Below, one piece after another: positions 25,930 to 40,051 of a DNA stretch of 64,000 nt; position 1 is the stretch's first letter, and the number at the start of each line of letters is the position of its first letter. The translations under genes were made by a program, and so were the position numbers. Origin of the DNA: Proteromonas lacertae (lineage: Eukaryota; Sar; Bigyra; Opalinata; Proteromonadidae); contig NGBS01001165.1 in the NCBI GenBank assembly GCA_002245135.1, forward strand, positions 218,049 through 282,048, given 5' to 3'. The notes under the pieces are model-generated. The model searched no databases. It was not told the origin of the DNA and worked only from the letters and a program-made list of their open reading frames with translations.

Positions 25930-26899
25930 TTATATATATGCATAATAACCAAGATATGATATAGATTCATCGTCTTCAATATTCTTTATAGTATTCGATT
26001 GATGATATAAAGTAGTTTCACATTTTAGCTTATTATTGAAAGAAGACTGACAAAGGATTCTTAAAATAACATTTATAGATTCCTTTCCACAGATAGTATT
26101 ACCTGTTATATTCAAATATTCGTCAAATTCACCATAATTCAATTTTGATAATACTTTCACACCCTCTTCGTCTAATACTCTTATAAAATCATTGATAGTT
26201 GGATACAATGGATCAAACTTAGTAAATTCCCACTTATCTCCCCAATGACAGAAATTACTACTTATACACCATAAAGTACTTGGATCATTGAAATATGGTA
26301 ATAAACAACTCGCTGCTTTCATACGCATAGCTTCATCCAGATCACCTACCAATAATGGAATTAATTTGAAAGGTCGATTCTTCATTAAAGCTAATATATT
26401 CAAACAAAGTATCTCTACACAGTGTTCTGTTTCATCACTGTGGTGTTTTAATAGCCTAAATGTTTCATTTGATCTTAATAAATCTCTCACTACCTCCTGG
26501 TCTATCTCTACATTGCCTAATGGTGTTTCATATATTGAAGCCTCGCTTAAACCACAAAATCTATTCATATAAATCGACAATTAATAAATACGGTTGATAT
26601 TCATAGTGATTTGGACCTAATACGAAAATTCGTTTTATATTTGTAGGATCGACTTTTGCAAACACTGAAGATATCACATCACCACAATCATTATAACCAT
26701 CGTGTGGAGCTATCAAAAATTTGGTTTGTTTACGATCATCTGTATGGAACTGTGTTAAGTTATCTATTGAATATATAAATGTTCATACTTCTTATCTGTT
26801 TGAGGAGATTTTGAGGATCACTGTCATACCTATACAATATACTCAATAAAATGTATACATATGACCTGCATTATGGGCTGGTCTTATGTAGTTGTTCAT
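25930..26899 (-). CDS. MEMO1: MEMO1 family protein
   Basis: Four exons join in frame: 26899-26859, 26829-26789, 26763-26592 and 26560-25930 (introns 29, 25 and 31 bp), giving 294 residues against about 297 in animals. MEMO1 is a cytoplasmic metal-binding protein related to extradiol dioxygenases, linked to redox, copper/iron handling and motility signalling. The metal-ligand motifs are present: APHDGY with its His, GPNHY with its His, and NTICG with its Cys. Other family stretches are LIPLLVGDLDEA and SSNFCHWGDKWEF. The N-terminus PAHNAGHMY matches the usual HAGSWY region; the Trp is Met here. The tiny first two exons (41 bp each) are easy to miss, but only with them does the protein start at the proper place. 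Confidence 0.92.
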
Positions 26900-27061
26900 T
26901 TGACTTGAAATAGAATAGAATTATGAAGATGAAATGAGAGTTCTTAATAATTCTTCAAAATTCTTTTTAAACATGTGTATTGAATTTTGATTAGAATCTC
27001 AAAAATAATACAAATAAAAACACAAAATATTGAATAGTATTTATTCTTTTGTAATCTAAAT

Positions 27062-29002
27062 CTATTCTGTATAGACTATGTGATGATTTTTAATTCTCTT
27101 ATTACAATTTGGACAAACCTATGGAAAATAGAATTTATAGAATATAATATCATAGCAATTACTGTGTATTTCATATACATATATATATATATATATATAC
27201 CTTTTGAGACATGATTTTTTCACTACATTCTTTACAGTAAAGAAAACACTTACATGGCATAAACAACACATTTTTATGCTGCTTCTTACACATCTATTGA
27301 TTATAATATAATACTTATACATTACATAAATTATTATCTATTACATTATCAACTTCTTCTTTTAATTTATTGATTTTATTCTCCAATTCATTATTCTTAA
27401 TATCAACTAATTTCATTTTTTCTTCTAAAACAGAAGTTTCATTAGGATCTTTCGTTTTATCCTTCATACCCTTCTCATATGTATCAATAGACAATATTTT
27501 ATCACTTGTAACGATTTTCTTTGCAATATTAATGGGTTTATCAAAATCAACAGAAGAATCAGTGAAATTGAGATTATCTATGATATGTTCTAGAATAATA
27601 TTATAGTTAGGTAGCAATAATGGGTTACTTTCATAACACATAAGGACTTTCGAATTCAATCTTAATTTATTAATCTCATCTACATTTATATTCATATTTA
27701 TATAATCTCTATCTAATAAATAAGGTAATGAAGCTAATGAAACTCTATTTTGTCTTAATGTAATATAAGTACTTTCAGATATTCCATATCTATTACAATA
27801 TTGTTTCAGTTCATTTTGTTTTTCATCTTCTATTCCAAGATTAATCAATTTAAATGAATTATAAAAATATTTACCGTCATAACCACCAAAAACATAAATA
27901 CTATTTCCGACTAGCGCAGTGCAATGTTTACGAGTAGGTGGAGGTAATGGAACAACTAATTTCAAATAATAAAAATAAAATAATAATCAATATACATCCA
28001 ATATCAAAAGGAATTGATATTTGTAATACAAAACTAGTAGAAGTTGGAATTCTGCCAGGATAATCAATTAATTCAATACATAATAAAGTATTACAATCTT
28101 TCGCTTCCTCTACATTATCATTATAATTAATCATTCCACTGTATATAAATAATTTATTGTTTATCATATCAGCACTATGTCCCCATCTACCTTTGATATT
28201 ATGAAAGTCATAACCAGTTAATTGTGGCAAAACCCACGTGCCATTGCATATTAGATTAGTTATTCTATAATAGATATAGATCATATTGTTATTTTGATAT
28301 TCTTGACTTGTTCCTCCGAATAGAATAGCTACACCAGTTAAACTATAATATATTAAAAATTATAATATTTCGATATATATACGGATGATATGTTAAAGTA
28401 GCAAATTTCAATGGTGGTACAATGACGGAGTCTTTATGTAATATACTCTTTTCCCATGTGACTATATTTGTATAAAATTGACTGATATCTAAAATATAAA
28501 CTCTATTATCAACTCCTTGTTTAGTTTCACCTCCAAAGAAGATTATTCTACTACAATCGTGAATATAACTGCATGCATGATATCTACGAGGTTCTGGCAT
28601 ATTTTCTGGTTTATATTCCATTATATTTAAGAATGTGTATGTAAAAGTATCAAACCAATAAGTATTATTATAAAATTCTTTATTTTTACTTCCACCATTT
28701 ATCATTAAAATTCTACTAATCTTAGTACCAGTTTTATCAAATACAGAAACTGGAAGTGCTACATGGTTTGATCTTTCGATTGATTGAAATTTTAATCTAG
28801 TCCATTCCATTTCTGAAGGATTAATATAACAAATTTCATCATAAAACCCTGACTTACCCATAGACCTATTTATGTAAAAAGAACAAGCATACCCTCCAAA
28901 TAATATAACTTTATCCCCAACAGCAGTTAAAGTTGCACCCCATCTTTTCTCTGGTGGTATTCCTTTAGTCATAACATTACGACATTCGTAGGTATAATTC
29001 AT
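27062..29002 (-). CDS. kelch-repeat protein with coiled coil and C-terminal RING finger
   Basis: Five exons join in frame: 29002-28383, 28342-27996, 27955-27321, 27293-27201 and 27118-27062 (introns 40, 40, 27 and 82 bp), giving 583 residues. Residues 1 to about 340 hold kelch motifs (VILFGGY, ILMINGG, IIFFGGE, AILFGGT, IYVFGGY), forming a beta-propeller. A coiled coil follows (about 498-531). The last two small exons complete a C3HC4 RING: Cys-x2-Cys, then PCKCFLYCKEC, then CPNC. The RING suggests a ubiquitin E3 ligase with the propeller binding substrate; the substrate is unknown. The RING is only visible after splicing, since the exons are 93 and 57 bp and the penultimate junction splits the domain. 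It is divergent from the BTB gene at 29210 (207 bp apart). Confidence 0.85.
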
Positions 29003-29209
29003 TCTTGTTATGAAAAATCAAGCCAAAGGTTTGAAAAATAAAAATATGTTTTTTACATTCTTTTGATTATTCTTTAATACTTTTATATGTATTATATATG
29101 TAGGATCATCAAACAACAACAGGCCATAACATCAATTAAACTACTCAATAACAAAATTGATGTTTCAAAAATAGATCCGTTTACACAGTTGTTTTTTTAA
29201 ATCAGTTGA

Positions 29210-32208
29210 ATGGAGTCTTCAATAATTCACAAAAATCCACCTCAAGAAGGGTATAAAATGTATTTCATCTGTAGACTGTTTTTAGGAATTAACAGTGTAA
29301 ATCTTGCTGATCTAAAAGTTCAGTGTGATGGTGTGATAATAGAATTACCTCAGAATTTATTAGAGACTCGTAGTGAAAAATTCAGACAGCTTATTAATGG
29401 ACTTAATGGTAAAGATGTTTTAGAATTGTCTCAGAATACTCTTTTCGATGGTTTTGAGAATATGTTGAAATATTATGGTTATGCTACCCTAAAACTATCA
29501 TCTGAAAATGCTATTCCTATTTACTTGGATAGTTTATATTTAGAAGATGTTGAGTTATCTATGAAATGTAAAGCGTATTATTAATTTATCTTATGTATAT
29601 AGTTATATAAAATCCAATGTTGATGTAGAAATAATCAGTGATTTCATCGATTATAGAGATAATTTCCCCAAAATAGTAATAGACGAAATTGAGCCAATTA
29701 TAGCTGAATTTGTACAAAACAATACCATGTACATACTCAGTGACAGTATAATTTAACTATTTATGTTGATTATTAGAAAATCTTCAAAAATTAACGCCAG
29801 GAGCAGTAAAATTCATTCTTTCCTTCTCATCATTAAGTGTACCAAGAGAATTATTCTTAGCCAATCAATTGCTCAAGTTTTATAACTTTACTGAGAATGA
29901 GATTTTACAAATGCAAAATAAGAAAGAAAGATGTGAATTATTGGAAGCTTTTAAAGACTGGTTTTTGGGTGTGAAAGACTCTATTAATTGGTATGAAGCT
30001 AAAAAAAGTATATTAATAAAGAGTAATGCAGTAAAATTCTTAAAGAAGGATGATTTTTGGAATAACAAAGATAATATAAGAAGAAATAATAATATTTCAG
30101 TTCAACCCAAATCATGTATATTAATATTATATTATTATTATTATTAGATTCTACTTACATTAAGTTAACTCCACCGCATGGAGGAATAATCAATGACTTA
30201 GTGAGTAAAGGATATGGAGATATAACATTCAAAGTAGGTCAAACTGAGATAAAAAGTGTGAAGAATATATTATTATACCAACAAAATAACTATATAAATA
30301 CCTTAATAGACAATGCATTTGATAAGAAATCAACTATTTATTTATCAGATGGAATTACAGTGAATGGATTTAAGATGTTAATGGTTTATTATGGATATGG
30401 TGATGTAGAAGTAGATAGTAGTAATATTGGTGATTTGTTGATAACAAGTTATTTAATTAAAGATTATTCATTATTCAAACAATGTAAAGAGTATATATAT
30501 ATATATATATATATTAATAATATGAAAATAGATTTTTTGTGAATAATTTAGATTATAAATCCATTGATGTTTATTTCAATAATAATGACTATCTTGAACA
30601 AAAGAGTAAAAAAGTTTTGGATTTAGAAGTGCAATCTTATATATCATCCAACAATAATTATTTATTTAAAGATGATATCATATTAAATTATTCAATAGAC
30701 TCACTTACAAAGATGGTTAAAACACCTGTTTTATATTTAACAAGTGAAAATACATTTGCTAATCAAATGTTGTTCTATTATAATGAATCAGAAAAGAATG
30801 GAAAAGTGAATATTTACTTTAAGAAACAATTCAGAGAGATTTGTGAATATATAGATTGGAGTAAAGTGGATAAGAAGATGTTGTTAAAATGTGAAGCGTT
30901 AAATGAAATTGATATAAATAAAAAGACATTAAAAGAAGGAATTGTTCACCATTATATTGAAGAAAAAATACCATATCAATTGATGAGATTGTCATTCTTG
31001 AGAGAAGTAGAAGAAATGAAAAGTATAATTTATTTATTTATCCAATTTCAATAGAAGAATATAATGAAGAATTAGTCAAAATAGATTTGAGAGAATATTT
31101 TGAAATTGAATCGTTACAAGATGATATTACAGAATATTGTATATATATATATTATAACATTTATCGCATGTATAGTAATTGATAAAGTGTATGTTTTATT
31201 GGATAAGAAAATGAAAATCAGTAAAGATATCTTAGAGCCAATTCCTGATAATGAGAAGTTATTCAAACATATATATGACGAATTCCCACAAAAGAATGTT
31301 GCTTCTACTTATTTACAGAATGAAAGTTATTTCTTATTGATAAGAGGTTATTTATTAAAACCACAATTGAAAGATAAATATCCATTAAATGAGTTAGTGT
31401 CTGAAATAAAGAGAAAGTTTTATGATGGAATTATTCATAAAAATATAATGGATTTTAGACGTATAATTTTTAATTACTCTTTCTTTTTAAAATAGAATGT
31501 CCACTTACTGGTGATAATATCTTAATATTATCTAAACATTTCTATATGTTAGACACTTTAAGAAACTTAGATCTGCCCAAACCGCAATTAAGAAAGTTAT
31601 TCTCCAAACCATCCAGTGATAATGCTGAGTATTTAGTTAACCTTAAATCATTAACATGTGATGGAAAAAGAATAAAAGATAATGATTGGACATTCATATT
31701 CTTTAACATGACAATTAATTCAGCTGTTAAAGTAAGTAAATATAGTGAATTTTTCTATAATATAATTCATGATCATTATGTAGCGAAGAGTTATAAAGAA
31801 AAGAAAATATTTGAAGAAGAAGTGAAACAGAATAATTTATATGCACATAAAGAAGAAGAGGAAGAAAAGCAGAAGAATTCACATAAGAAAGGAAAGAAGA
31901 GTAAATCAAACTCTGATAATAATAATAATAATAATGAAGAAGTAAAACAAAATGATTTACAATGTGCTAATAAAGAAGAAAAAGAAGAAGAAGAACAACA
32001 ACAACAAGAGAAAGTACCAGAAGAAGAAGAAGAACATGAGGAAGAAGTGGAGGAAGGAGAAGAAGAAGAGGTTGAAGAAGAAGAAGAGGAGGAGGAGGAA
32101 GAAGAAGAAGAAGAAGAAGAAGTTGATTATGATGAACTTGATTTGGGCGATGACGATGAAGTGGTGGATGGAAAAGGAAAGAAGGAAGAAATTATGGTAA
32201 AAGAATAA
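29210..32208 (+). CDS. double BTB/POZ-like protein with acidic low-complexity tail
   Basis: Eight exons join in frame: 29210-29574, 29603-29745, 29777-30115, 30148-30490, 30532-31022, 31055-31138, 31176-31460 and 31496-32208 (introns 28-41 bp), giving 920 residues. Two BTB-like domains are seen, at about residues 30-120 (DLKVQCDGVIIELPQNLLETRSEKF) and 290-395 (DITFKVGQTEIKSVKNILLYQ), each followed by a helical BACK-like region. Residues about 790-920 are Lys/Glu-rich and end in long glutamate runs, encoded by GAA/GAG repeats at about 31990-32130. The arrangement resembles BTB adaptors for cullin-3 ligases or transcription factors; the second is a guess. No DNA-binding motif is visible. Shares an intergenic promoter region with the kelch-RING gene. 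Confidence 0.8.
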
Positions 32209-32309
32209 CAAATCTTTATAAAATGAATTTATATTTTCTTTTCTTTATACTTTTCTTCTTATTTTTTATAAAACCAAAAAGGAACAATAAAATATAAAAA
32301 TTAATCACT

Positions 32310-33125
32310 TTAAATTCTCGCTTTTTGAAATATATTTGTTGGATAAGGAATTAATGTATGTATTTTCAAATGAGTTTTTAATTCACTCATTGTAAAGAAA
32401 CTTCTTGGACATTCAGCTATTAAACATGGATAATCTCTTCTCTTTTCATGCATTCTCTTTTTATGAGCAGCTAAACCACTTGCATACATATATCTCTTGC
32501 CACAGTCTTTTACATCACAAACATGTGGAGATAATTCTTTTGTATGACATCTTTCATGTGGTTCTAACATTCTACGAGTTCTGAAACGTTTATCACATCC
32601 TTCATATCTACAACTAAATGGAAAAGCATTCTATATACATATAAAATAGTATGATTATTATACATTATGAGTTAACATGTGTTGATTCAATATACTTGAA
32701 GTTGTAAAACATTTATTACATATTGAACAAACGTATGGTTTCTCATGTGTATGTGTTCTTTGATGGATTATTCTACCACTGTCATTAGCAAATGTTTTAT
32801 TACAATAATTGCAATGATAAGGTTTATAACCTGTGTGAATACGAATGTGATTCTTTAGCAGACTTTCATGGTGAAATAATTTACCACAACCTTCAAATGA
32901 ACAGATATATGGTTTATCTATTTATATATATATATATATATTATTTTATACATGTTTTATCTATTTTTCCTTTAGGAAATGCATAGGAACAAACACTACA
33001 TACTTTTTTAGAGTTTCCTGAAAGACTTGCACAAATTGGACATCTTTTACCTTTCTTCATAGTAGATGGTGTGTTTTTAATAAACTCTAAATTCCATTGT
33101 GGTTTTATTGTTGTTGTTAATAATG

Positions 33126-33156
<31 letters not shown>

Positions 33157-34563
33157 AGAAGATAACGATGTTTGAGATGAAGCTTGAGATGGTGGAGGTG
33201 GTTGTAATAGTTGTGAATTTGGAGAAGATATTGATGTAGTCAAAGTTGCTGTTGATTGGTTATTGTTATTAATATTTGAAGGTGAAGATGATGATGAAGT
33301 TGAATGTGGTGGTGATGTGATTGATGATGATGATGGTGGAGTTACAGGTTGAATATTCTGTGATAGTAACGGATTAGTATTAGAATCAACTAATAATGAA
33401 GAAGTAGAAGATGAAGCTGTAGATGTAATTGTAGAAGATGATGAAGAATGTGGTGATGTTGGTTGATTTTGTTGTTGTTGTTGTTGTTGAGATGGTTGTG
33501 TAGGAGGCATTATTGAAGATGGTAAAGAAGTTGAAATTCCTTGAGGTAATGGATTACTTACGATTTGTTCAGAATTCATTAAATATAAAGTACCATTGCT
33601 ATTATCATCTGATTTATTATTATTCAACAACATATGATTATTATTATTTGTACTAGTAATGTTATTACACAATATTTGTAATCTATCAGCCATTAATCGA
33701 TGGTATTTCCACGCATTAATCACTTGTTCTTGTGTATATTCATCAATATTTGGAATTACGTTATTATTATTGTTTGATTGTAGTTTTTGCACTAATATAC
33801 AATCTCTTGCAAAGGAACTTTCAACGGCTGAATATAATTGATCATTAAACCGAATGGCTCTATCACAGGAACTTCCATCCTTTGGCTTTGTTCTTATTCT
33901 ATTTCTGATGAGTTTATTAACTCCTTGCATGGTTAAGTAGATAGAAGGTGGATTAAATCCAACATCTCCTATCATTTTCACTGCAACTTTATCTTCCCAG
34001 TAAAATAATAATATATTAAAGTTACTATTTGTATATATATTAAAAGATATATCTTTAAAAGCTCGTAAGTATTGTGATATTCGTGTTTTTGTAGTTGGAT
34101 TTATTGCTTGAATAACTTCTTTTACTCCAAATAGCACTTTGCCAGCTTCATAGATGATTGGAATATTTACTTCATCGAACTGAAACGTACCTGTATTGGA
34201 TAATTCTATTGTTAAACCACCATTGGAAGACTATTTATGAAGAATAATTACCAATTAAACAATACTAATTGCTGCAATAAATTTGTACTTGTAGAGCAAT
34301 AAATAGATTCTGCTTCATGAATTATATCTCCCTCAACTTCATAGCTGTTTTGATCTATAAATCCTTGATGCTATAATTGAATATAATTATGTATAAATTT
34401 TGCTTTATACTTCTTCTAATGTTTGAGATGGTAAATATCCAAAAGAACCCATATTGGGAGAATTGGGTGTAGGCTGATATTTTTGGTATGCATCTGGTAA
34501 ATAATGAACTGTATCTGTAATTCCATTATCATGAATAGATCCCTGATTGTCAGAATTATTCAT
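32310..34563 (-). CDS. six-finger C2H2 zinc-finger protein with poly-Gln/Ser linker
   Basis: Five exons join in frame: 34563-34411, 34370-34266, 34230-32952, 32917-32664 and 32630-32310 (introns 40, 35, 34 and 33 bp), giving 703 residues. The N-terminal 250 residues form an unknown globular region ([40 protein letters not shown]). Residues about 255-470 are Ser/Gln/Pro/Asn low complexity with two Gln runs. A small zinc ribbon (CPIC..CSVC) precedes six C2H2 fingers (about 515-685), whose CxxxxC spacing in fingers 1, 4, 5 and 6 is of the TFIIIA/GLI-ZIC type. Probably a sequence-specific transcription factor in the nucleus. The fingers and the N-terminal region look like two genes until the 34-bp intron (32918-32951) is removed; the frame then runs through. 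Confidence 0.82.
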
Positions 34564-34646
34564 AGAACGAGAAAAGAACAAACAAAAACCTCAAGCAAAA
34601 GTTTGGAATCGAGCTTTATTGATTTGATTTGTGTATCATTTATTAA

Positions 34647-35666
34647 ATGATTAAGTATTTAGGTATAATCTCAATATTTTTATGATTGTTTAGCATTGTT
34701 TTTGGCGAGCTGGCTTTTGTCTTGTATGGTTATTGCTACTATATTGTACTAGCAACCGTTATTGTTGATAGAGAGGCTTTCAGACCTACTGAAAAGAATT
34801 TGGAATTTGATTTTTATCCTCCTAACCCAGATGTCAAGTATCCCTATTTCATTTTTAATATATATAGTAATATAACAGAGATTATGCTACAGAGAGACAA
34901 TTGTGATACAGAATTGAAAATCGAGTATAATGACCAAATAGCCACTATGGACAAGGATGCTAAGAACATGAAAATTTATAATGGTGATAAAGGTTTTTGT
35001 TATGAAAACTGCAAATACCATTTCACTGCAAATAACTCATGTGATGGCTCAATTTTATTAAAGATAAAAGCAGACGAAAAGAACCTTGATTATGGTGAAA
35101 ATCCAACAATTTTAAACATAAATACAACTAACTATTATAACTACACTGACAAAACTGATTTAACAAATATAACATATTTACACTTTGATGTAAGCAATTA
35201 CAATTCAAATAGCGAATTATATGTCTATGTTAGTCACAAACAATTCCCATCCAAGAGTAATTCCGTTATATCTGAATGGACAGTTTCTCCTAATTCTATT
35301 GGCGAATTTAATATACCATCCTATGAAGCTTGGTTCTGTTTGAATTGTAATTATTACATTACCCTTGCTTCCAACAATAAAGATGAAAAACCACTTGATA
35401 ATATTACTATTAATATATATTATAGCTTCGAACCAAATCAACCAGATACACAGACTATAGTTTTATGGTCATTATTAGGAATAAGTGTAACTTTGGCTTT
35501 GACTGTATTATCTGTAGTTTTTGTGAAAGTATGTATGGTTATGATGGATAAAAGAAAGGAAAAGAAGAAGGCTGAAGAACAACAGAAATCTCAAAATCAA
35601 CCATTGTTAGATAATGCTGATACTGCTATAACCACGACCACGACCACAACTACTACTTCTGTTTAA
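34647..35666 (+). CDS. type I membrane protein with signal peptide, unknown function
   Basis: Three exons join in frame: 34647-34662, 34694-34723 and 34753-35666 (introns 31 and 29 bp), giving 319 residues. The two tiny first exons (16 and 30 bp) supply a good signal peptide (MIKYLALFLASWLLSS). The extracellular or luminal part (about 20-250) has several N-glycosylation sequons and six to seven cysteines, including a CYENCKYHF and a CLNCNYYITL repeat-like pair, suggesting two related beta domains. A membrane helix lies at about 252-278, followed by a Lys-rich cytoplasmic tail ending in a Thr run coded by ACN repeats. I do not recognise the family. It faces the zinc-finger gene divergently, with 83 bp between starts. 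Confidence 0.75.
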
Positions 35667-35852
35667 GAATTATCTATAATATAACTTAATATTTTGATCA
35701 ATTACTTCATTTACCATTATTATTAATACTGTTGTGAATTATTTTGTGTGAAATGATGAATTACATAATTTTGAGGGTTAAAGAATGTGTTTAAGACATT
35801 TTTTTAATATCAAGCCTTTATATAAAACTCAAGCTGCATTTTTGTATTTTGG

Positions 35853-37052
<1,200 letters not shown>

Positions 37053-37103
37053 ATATGTAATGTTTTTGGATGTTATTTTTGTTTTTTTAATTGAAATGGG
37101 GTT

Positions 37104-38075
37104 ATGAAAAAAATGTTTCACCAGATTTTTTTTAGAACTTTTAAGAATTCTGCTTTATTGCTAATGAAGAAGGAAGTAGTCTTTGCTGGAGGTTGCTTTT
37201 GGTGTATGGAAAAGACATTTGATAAGATACCTGGTGTTTTAAATACAACTTCAGGATATTGTGGTGGAACTAAAGAAAATCCAACATATAGAGATGTTTG
37301 TGATGGGAATACTGGCCATTATGAAGCACTTAAAGTAGAATATGATGATGAACAAATCGCTTTTAAATCTTTAGTTGATATATACTTTAGAAATATTGAT
37401 CCAACAGATACAGAAGGTCAATTTAATGATAGAGGTAGTAGTTACCAAACAGCTGTATTTTATTTCGATGAAGATCAGAAGAAAGTAGTAGAAGATAAGA
37501 TTCGAGAAATTAAAGATAGTAATCTATTTAAGAAGCCCATTGCAACAAAAATAATCCCACGAAAACCATTTTATCCAGCTGAAGACTATCATCAAAAATA
37601 TTATATCAAAAACTCTGATCATTATAATAGCTATTATGTTGGTAGCGGAAGATATAGTTCATGCAAGTTAAATTGGGATAAAAATCCTGAAAGAGCAAAG
37701 AAATCTAATTTAGATAAGAATTCAATAGAATATAAAGTAACTCAAGAAGATGGAACAGAACCTCCATTTGATAATAAATACAATGATTTCTTTGAAGATG
37801 GAATATATGTTGATATAACAACAAATGAACCATTATTTTCATCAAAAGACAAATTCAAATGCACTTGTGGATGGCCAGCATTTAGTAAACCAATAAATAA
37901 CAATTGTACATATACAAGGATGGATTTAAGTCATAATATGAAGAGAACTGAAGTAAGATCATTATCCAGTAATAATCACCTCGGTCATGTGTTTGATGAT
38001 GGTCCAGAAGAATCAGGAGGTTTAAGATACTGTATAAATTCAGCTTCACTTAAATTTATACCTTCTAATAAATAA
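37104..38075 (+). CDS. msrAB: bifunctional peptide methionine sulfoxide reductase MsrA-MsrB
   Basis: A single intronless exon of 323 residues. The MsrA part (about 21-180) has the GGCFWC catalytic motif with Cys31 and Cys34 and the usual SGYCGG, GHYEAL and YHQKYY stretches; it reduces the S-sulfoxide. The MsrB part (about 200-320) has [31 protein letters not shown] and [11 protein letters not shown] with the catalytic Cys; it reduces the R-sulfoxide. The zinc-binding CxxC pairs of MsrB are absent, as in many bacterial MsrAB enzymes. The first 20 residues are basic and hydrophobic ([20 protein letters not shown]) and could be an organelle-targeting extension; Met21 would be the bacterial-type start. 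The fused order, lack of introns and non-zinc MsrB suggest bacterial origin. Confidence 0.93.
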   Translation: MKKMFHQIFFRTFKNSALLLMKKEVVFAGGCFWCMEKTFDKIPGVLNTTSGYCGGTKENPTYRDVCDGNTGHYEALKVEYDDEQIAFKSLVDIYFRNIDPTDTEGQFNDRGSSYQTAVFYFDEDQKKVVEDKIREIKDSNLFKKPIATKIIPRKPFYPAEDYHQKYYIKNSDHYNSYYVGSGRYSSCKLNWDKNPERAKKSNLDKNSIEYKVTQEDGTEPPFDNKYNDFFEDGIYVDITTNEPLFSSKDKFKCTCGWPAFSKPINNNCTYTRMDLSHNMKRTEVRSLSSNNHLGHVFDDGPEESGGLRYCINSASLKFIPSNK

Positions 38076-38112
38076 ATAAATAAAACAATTTAAAAAATAA
38101 CAAATAATTAAA

Positions 38113-38833
38113 TTAATGTTTTTTCATAAATAGTATTGGAATTAAAATGATTAATATATTTGATACTACAAGTATTAAAAAAATATTGAACAAACAAAAA
38201 TTGTATTTGCCAATACACTTACCTGTCCAAGGACAATGGTGATCTAACTATGAGAGTTATAAAAATAATTAACAAATAGTATACATCTTCAATACATACA
38301 TCACAATATTCACAATGATATGTATGAGGAGGAATATAAGCGTGACAAATAGTACATTTCCTTAACGGACGATAGTTATAAAACTTTTGAGCAGCTTCAA
38401 ATGTGAGATTTGATGGTGCAATTCCAGGATTCGAAAAGATGAGCATAGTATATACAGTAACTGTAGCTATTCCAAATGTTGGCACTATAAAATTACCTAT
38501 TTTGTAGGTTGGATTTGACATTATTACTAACAATGAAAAAAGAATATTTGCACCAATTATCATTCCATAGGTTATGATTGTGACATACCAATGTGGTCCA
38601 AGAATAAATATCTTTGGCGGAAGATGTTCTTCCAAATTGCCTTTGAATAAATAATTACTTCCTAAATAACCACCTATATAAAATAATAAATGCCTTTTTC
38701 ACATACCAGTCAATGGTTTTTTACAACATTTGAAACAAGACTTTGGTGAATTGGGTGTTTCATATTGTGCTTCTAATTGATCTTCATTGTTGGGTCTACG
38801 CTTTGATGTTAAAAGTTTTGAATTTTCACTCAT
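38113..38833 (-). CDS. DHHC palmitoyltransferase, short form
   Basis: Three exons join in frame: 38833-38707, 38673-38285 and 38247-38113 (introns 33 and 37 bp), giving 216 residues. It S-palmitoylates proteins at membranes. After two membrane helices (about 65-87 and 93-113) comes the Cys-rich domain (CTICHAYIPPHTYHCEYCDVC), then, across the second intron, DHHCPWTGKCIGKYNF with the catalytic DHHC, and one more hydrophobic stretch ending MKKH. The exon/intron joint falls just before the DHHC motif, as it does in the divergent paralogue at 38923. At 216 residues and three membrane segments it is short for the family (usually four or more), and the TTxE motif is missing. The exon 3 frame and splice choice (CATAG) are what restore DHHC. 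Confidence 0.85.
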
Positions 38834-38922
38834 TAGTCAGGAAAACAATGAAGTTTATAATTCAAATTAAAAATAGATTCGTTTAGTTATCAGTTTCTCG
38901 AAAATTGGCTGAATAGAGGAAT

Positions 38923-39912
38923 ATGAGTAATAAAAACGATGATTTAAAAACCCAACTTAGATATACTTACCCATTTGACAAGAGTTATGAGTTAGTTGAC
39001 CACTCTAAAGACTATTTGAACTTGATTCTAGGTAGAAAACTGGAACAAGCTATTGAAGAAGCAGAAAATAAAGAAGAGGAAGAGAATGCACAAAATGAAT
39101 ATAATGATGAGCAGGTTTTGATAGATATTGATGACAGTCAACTCCAATCTGCAGAACCTGTTGAGACTACCAATGTTTTAGCATTTGATGTTGATTCTGA
39201 TGATGAGGATAGATTTGGTGATATGGGTTTCTTATATACACCACCAAAGCCGAAACATACATTATGTTGTCATAAAAGTATATAACTTTTGTTGATTATT
39301 ATTTATTTTTTGTTATTTATTAGGCGATGTATATGGGTATATGACAAAATTATATGGATCAGAAAACAGTCACTATTTCCCATTTGTAATGATAATTGGT
39401 CCAGATATAGCCACAATGGCATGCACAATCTGTTCAAATTTGATTGTGAACTTAGCTTGTTTAATATATACTTATGTTGGCAAAAAATGTTATATTGGAG
39501 GTAGTGTTAATTTGGCAATATTTCTTATACATTTATTTTTCTATTTTATGGCTGCTTTCAGTGACTGTGGTGCAATTCCAAAGAATCTATCATTATTAGA
39601 ATCAAAAGAAAAATATAGCGAGTTTGGAAGAGTTTTAAAATGTCGTATATATATATATATATAATATAAAATATAAAATAGATCAATGCCATATGTATAG
39701 ACCAGCAAGAGCATTTCATTGTGAATATTGTAATGTTTGTGTTGATCAAGTATATATATATTGAATATATTATATTTTAGATTGATCATCACTGTCCTTT
39801 TGTTGGAAAATGTATAGGCAAATATAATTTACCATTTTTCAGAGGTTTTATTGTCTTTTTATTGGTAAATATATTGTCTGTACTTGTATCTATAGTTGCA
39901 TGCAGTTTTTGA
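38923..39912 (+). CDS. DHHC palmitoyltransferase
   Basis: Four exons join in frame: 38923-39277, 39324-39644, 39682-39749 and 39781-39912 (introns 46, 37 and 31 bp), giving 291 residues. The N-terminal 110 residues are acidic and probably cytosolic. Membrane helices follow at about 140-190 (IGPDIATMACTICSNLIVNLACLIYTYVG in two parts by position) and 190-215, then the Cys-rich domain (CHMYRPARAFHCEYCNVCVDQ) and DHHCPFVGKCIGKYN with the catalytic Cys, and a final helix. It is a palmitoyl-acyltransferase of Golgi, ER or plasma membrane. Like its neighbour it ends soon after the last helix and lacks a TTxE motif. The two genes are head to head with 89 bp between start codons, so they probably share a promoter. 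Confidence 0.88.
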
Positions 39913-40051
39913 TAAAAGTTTGTTGTATTTATGTAGAAATTAATAATAATGTATATATATAATATCTTTTGAGTTGAACTGTATAAAAAATATAATTAAA
40001 ACACAAAATATTAATAACTAAATAAACAAAAAACACACATGAAACTAATTT

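Noticed and set aside
31952-32211. Extra frames on both strands of the Glu-rich tail of the BTB gene
   Set aside because: Shadow frames of a GAA/GAG repeat, giving poly-Lys/Arg or poly-Phe/Leu only.
38904-38916. 13-mer ATTGGCTGAATAG shared by a host DHHC promoter and 58036-58048 in the Maverick
   Set aside because: Dozens of shared 13-mers are expected by chance within 64 kb of AT-rich sequence.
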